Below are positions 5,880-7,696 of a stretch of 7,696 bases of DNA, one piece after another. A model generated the notes under the pieces. That model was given only the letters and a program-made list of their open reading frames with translations. It had not been told where the DNA came from and did not search any database. Numbering within the stretch: position 1 is the first letter of the stretch; every line of letters starts with the position of its first letter. The position numbers were made by a program, and so were the translations under genes. This DNA comes from Actinomycetota bacterium (GTDB lineage Bacteria > Actinomycetota > Acidimicrobiia > IMCC26256 > PALSA-610): the NCBI GenBank assembly GCA_030839105.1, contig JAUZEI010000024.1, positions 1 to 7,696 of the forward strand. The letters are read 5' to 3'.

Positions 5880-5906
5880 TTGCCCGAGGTAATGCCTAGG
5901 TAAAGT
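5880..5906 (+). promoter_or_regulatory. Candidate promoter with AGGTAA direct repeats
   Basis: TTGCCC (5880-5885) and TAAAGT (5901-5906) are 15 bases apart, a short but usable spacing. AGGTAA occurs twice (5887-5892 and 5898-5903), 11 bases start to start, or one helix turn, with the palindrome CCTAGG (5895-5900) between. This is the most AT-rich patch of the gap before the membrane protein and two-component genes, so it may be their promoter and a regulator site. Confidence 0.3.
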
Positions 5907-5955
5907 TCTGGCGCCCCGACCTGCTCACGCGCCTCGCCGCGTCGCATGATGGAGC

Positions 5956-6597
5956 GTGGACACTCGCTCCGACCGGGACTCGATCGCCCCGGCGAACGTC
6001 ACGGGCAACGCGCGTCTCACCGGCACCTTGGGCGCGGTGATCTTCGTGCTCCTGTTCTTCGAAGGCCTCACGATCCTGCGTGTGCAGAGCCTGATGTGGC
6101 TGCACGCGTTCCTCGGCATGCTGTTGGTGGCGTTCGTGGTCGCAAAGATCGCGAGCACCAGCTACCGATTCGCGCGCTACTACCTCGGCCAACGCGAATA
6201 CGTGACCAAGGGCGCGCCGCCGGCATTCCTGCGGCTGCTCGGCCCCGTGGTGACGGTCACGACGATCGGAGTTCTCGCCACCGGTATCGGCGCTCTGATC
6301 GCGCGGGACATCCCCTGGCTCCGGTTCGCTCACAAGGCGAGCTTCGTCGTGTGGTTCGCCGCGATGACACTGCATGTGCTCGGTCACGTGCGGGAGACGC
6401 CGGCCCTCGCGTTCGCCGACTGGCGTCGCGCGCGTCGTCGCGAGGCACCCGGCGCACCGGCGCGCTTGGCGGTGCTCATGCTCGCGGTCGTTACCGGGCT
6501 GGTGCTCGCAGTGCTGTCGTTGCATTGGGCGCACCAGTGGCAACACGAGCGGGGCGCTCCCCCGAACGGTCGTCCCGCCAGTGCCGTAGCCTCCTGA
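5956..6597 (+). CDS. Five-helix membrane protein, possible b-type heme protein
   Basis: A 213-residue integral membrane protein with helices near 22-41, 47-67, 92-115, 122-144 and 168-190. Positive loops (KIASTSYRFARYYLGQREYVTK, abbreviated here as the 64-85 loop; and 145-168, rich in Arg) indicate those loops are cytoplasmic and the C-terminus is outside. Histidines sit in the helices as in cytochrome b561-like or ferric-reductase-like proteins: His50 at the outer end of helix 2 (WLHAFLG), His126 at the outer end of helix 4 (FAHKASF), and His140 and His144 at its inner end. The tail has His190, His193 and His197. Heme binding is inferred, not shown. I recognise the general form as a common uncharacterised actinobacterial membrane protein but cannot name it. 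GTG at 5956 is the most upstream start before an in-frame stop; GGAG lies only 1 base before it, so initiation is uncertain. The response regulator follows 40 bases later. Confidence 0.85.
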   Translation: MDTRSDRDSIAPANVTGNARLTGTLGAVIFVLLFFEGLTILRVQSLMWLHAFLGMLLVAFVVAKIASTSYRFARYYLGQREYVTKGAPPAFLRLLGPVVTVTTIGVLATGIGALIARDIPWLRFAHKASFVVWFAAMTLHVLGHVRETPALAFADWRRARRREAPGAPARLAVLMLAVVTGLVLAVLSLHWAHQWQHERGAPPNGRPASAVAS

Positions 6598-6637
6598 CGG
6601 TCGCTCGACTACAGAGAGCGAGTTGGCCCACCGACTC

Positions 6638-7339
6638 ATGGCTGTCGTTCCCGAAGCTCCCATCGCGATTCTTCTGATCGAAGACGACGACTCGATCGCC
6701 ACACCGCTCGCCGAAGGCCTGACCCGGGCGCACTTTTCGGTCACGGTCGCGCGTAGCGGTACCGAGGGCCTCGCGGGTGCGCCCGGCGCCGATCTCGTGC
6801 TCCTCGATCTCGGGCTCCCGGACGTCGACGGCGCGGATGTATGTCGTCTCCTGCTCGCTCGGTCGGACACGCCGATCATCGTCCTGACCGCGCGGGGCGA
6901 CGAACGCGACCGGGTTCGGCTCCTCGAGATGGGCGCCGACGACTACGTCGTCAAGCCGTTCGGCTTCCGTGAGCTGGTCGCGCGCATCGGAGCCGTCCTC
7001 CGCCGGTCGAACGCCGCGCTCGTGGGCGCAACGGAGTCCGACCGCAAGGTGCAGGAATTCACCCGGCTCCGGATCGACCATCGCTCCCGGCGCGTCGACG
7101 TCGAGGGCCGGGAGATCGCGCTGAGCCGCAAGGAGTTCGATCTGCTGGCGCGGCTCGCCGAGACTCCGGGCGCCGTGGTGCGACGCGAGCGGATCCTCGA
7201 AGAAGTGTGGGACGAACACTGGTGGGGTTCCACCAAGACTCTCGACGTACACATCGCGTCGCTGCGCAAGAAGCTCGGGGACGCGGCGTTCATCGCGACG
7301 ATCCGAGGCGTCGGTTACCGGTTGGATGATCACGAATGA
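6638..7339 (+). CDS. OmpR/PhoB-type response regulator
   Basis: A 233-residue DNA-binding regulator. The receiver domain (about 9-122) has the acidic pair Glu15/Asp16 (LLIEDDD), the phosphoacceptor Asp57 in LVLLDLGLPDVDG, Thr84 in VLTAR and Lys106 in VVKPFGF, so all catalytic positions are intact. The winged-helix domain (about 138-229) shows LSRKEFDLLARLAETPGAVV (162-181), REVW-type turn as EEVWDEHW (188-195), the recognition helix TKTLDVHIASLRKKL (199-213) and the wing IRGVGYRL (222-229). Phosphorylation by the overlapping kinase should drive dimer binding to tandem sites. ATG at 6638 is chosen; an in-frame TTG at 6623 would add five residues, and neither has a strong ribosome site, suggesting coupling with the membrane protein gene 40 bases upstream. 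The stop overlaps the kinase start by ATGA. Confidence 0.95.
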   Translation: MAVVPEAPIAILLIEDDDSIATPLAEGLTRAHFSVTVARSGTEGLAGAPGADLVLLDLGLPDVDGADVCRLLLARSDTPIIVLTARGDERDRVRLLEMGADDYVVKPFGFRELVARIGAVLRRSNAALVGATESDRKVQEFTRLRIDHRSRRVDVEGREIALSRKEFDLLARLAETPGAVVRRERILEEVWDEHWWGSTKTLDVHIASLRKKLGDAAFIATIRGVGYRLDDHE

Positions 7340-7696
7340 CCCGGCGGCTGATCATCGCGTATGTGACGCTGACGGCGCTCGCGCTGGCGCTTCTGGCGAC
7401 TCCACTCGGCCTCACCTTCGCTCACCGTGAGCACGATCGGCTCCTTTTCGACGCGGAGCGGGGTGCGAACACGATCGCGACGATGATCGACGACCCGCTC
7501 GAGGCCCACAAGCCGATCCCCGCGGCGTCGATCAATATGTCCGCGCGCAACATGGGTGCGCACGTGGTGATCGTGAATCCGAAGGGTGTCGTCCTTCTCG
7601 ATTCGGCGCAGCCCGGCGCCCGGGGGCAATCGCTCGCGTCACTGAGGGACGTTCAGCTCGCGTTGCGGGGCACGCGCGCATCCGGAAGGGGCGAGC
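7336..7696 (+). CDS. Sensor histidine kinase, N-terminal part (cut by window end)
   Basis: An ATG inside the ATGA overlap with the regulator stop opens a frame of 120 codons with no stop, running off the right edge. It begins MTRRLIIAYVTLTALALALL, a positively charged start followed by a membrane helix (about 5-28). The extracytoplasmic region then has an alpha-helical part (30-60) and strands: HVVIVNPKGVVLLDSAQPG (76-94), a PAS/Cache-like beta pair, then GQSLASLRDVQLALRG (97-112), a stretch often seen in sensor domains of actinobacterial kinases. HAMP, the H-box and the ATPase domain lie beyond the window, so the kinase call rests on the regulator overlap plus this topology. The signal sensed is unknown; the preceding His-rich membrane protein suggests redox, heme or metal (inference). 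Confidence 0.88.
   Translation, partial: MTRRLIIAYVTLTALALALLATPLGLTFAHREHDRLLFDAERGANTIATMIDDPLEAHKPIPAASINMSARNMGAHVVIVNPKGVVLLDSAQPGARGQSLASLRDVQLALRGTRASGRGE

Noticed and set aside
5896..6879. A 327-codon - strand frame and a 243-codon + frame (5946-6677) over the membrane protein gene
   Set aside because: Both are Arg/Gln/His-rich without recognisable structure; the frame at 5956-6597 has well-formed membrane helices and positive-inside loops.
1..7696. Search for CRISPR arrays, tRNA or rRNA genes, insertion sequences and toxin-antitoxin pairs
   Set aside because: No regularly spaced repeats, tRNA-like folds, transposase motifs or terminal repeats were seen by eye; the small CxxC gene has no partner typical of a toxin-antitoxin pair.

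Overview
The window is GC-rich bacterial chromosome with dense genes, short gaps and mixed ATG/GTG starts. Two F420-type luciferase-like oxidoreductases, a SnoaL-like protein of a typically actinobacterial form and weak or absent Shine-Dalgarno sites point to an actinobacterium. An Acidimicrobiia-like lineage is my inference; there is no rRNA or other taxonomic marker to confirm it. I see no tRNA, rRNA, insertion sequence, phage gene or CRISPR array.

Left part (1-3314, all + strand): the tail of an unidentified gene; a single-domain rhodanese with its active-site cysteine; an LLM-class, probably F420-dependent oxidoreductase; a small acidic protein with a CxxC motif; a second, shorter LLM oxidoreductase; and, 9 bases after it, an NTF2/SnoaL-like protein. 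The last two look co-transcribed. Together the block suggests F420H2-linked redox chemistry on an unknown small molecule, but no substrate can be read from the sequence.

Middle (3315-5825): a 14-helix DHA2-type MFS drug/proton antiporter on the - strand converges on the SnoaL-like gene and diverges from an SRPBCC (START-like) ligand-binding protein. The 213-base divergent gap holds a perfect 10-bp inverted repeat with arms 54 bases apart. One arm lies over the candidate -35 of the transporter, so it is a possible shared operator.

Right part (5826-7696, + strand): a five-helix membrane protein with histidines placed as in b-type cytochromes and a His-rich tail predicted to lie outside the cell, then an OmpR-type response regulator, then the start of its sensor histidine kinase, which overlaps the regulator by ATGA and runs off the window. 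These three look like one operon; the membrane protein may be the redox or metal element connected with the two-component system.

I see no clearly new defence or mobile system. The items most worth a second look are the heme/His-type membrane protein linked to the two-component system, the dyad in the divergent promoter region, the CxxC protein between two LLM oxidoreductases, and a probable leaderless start for the second oxidoreductase.
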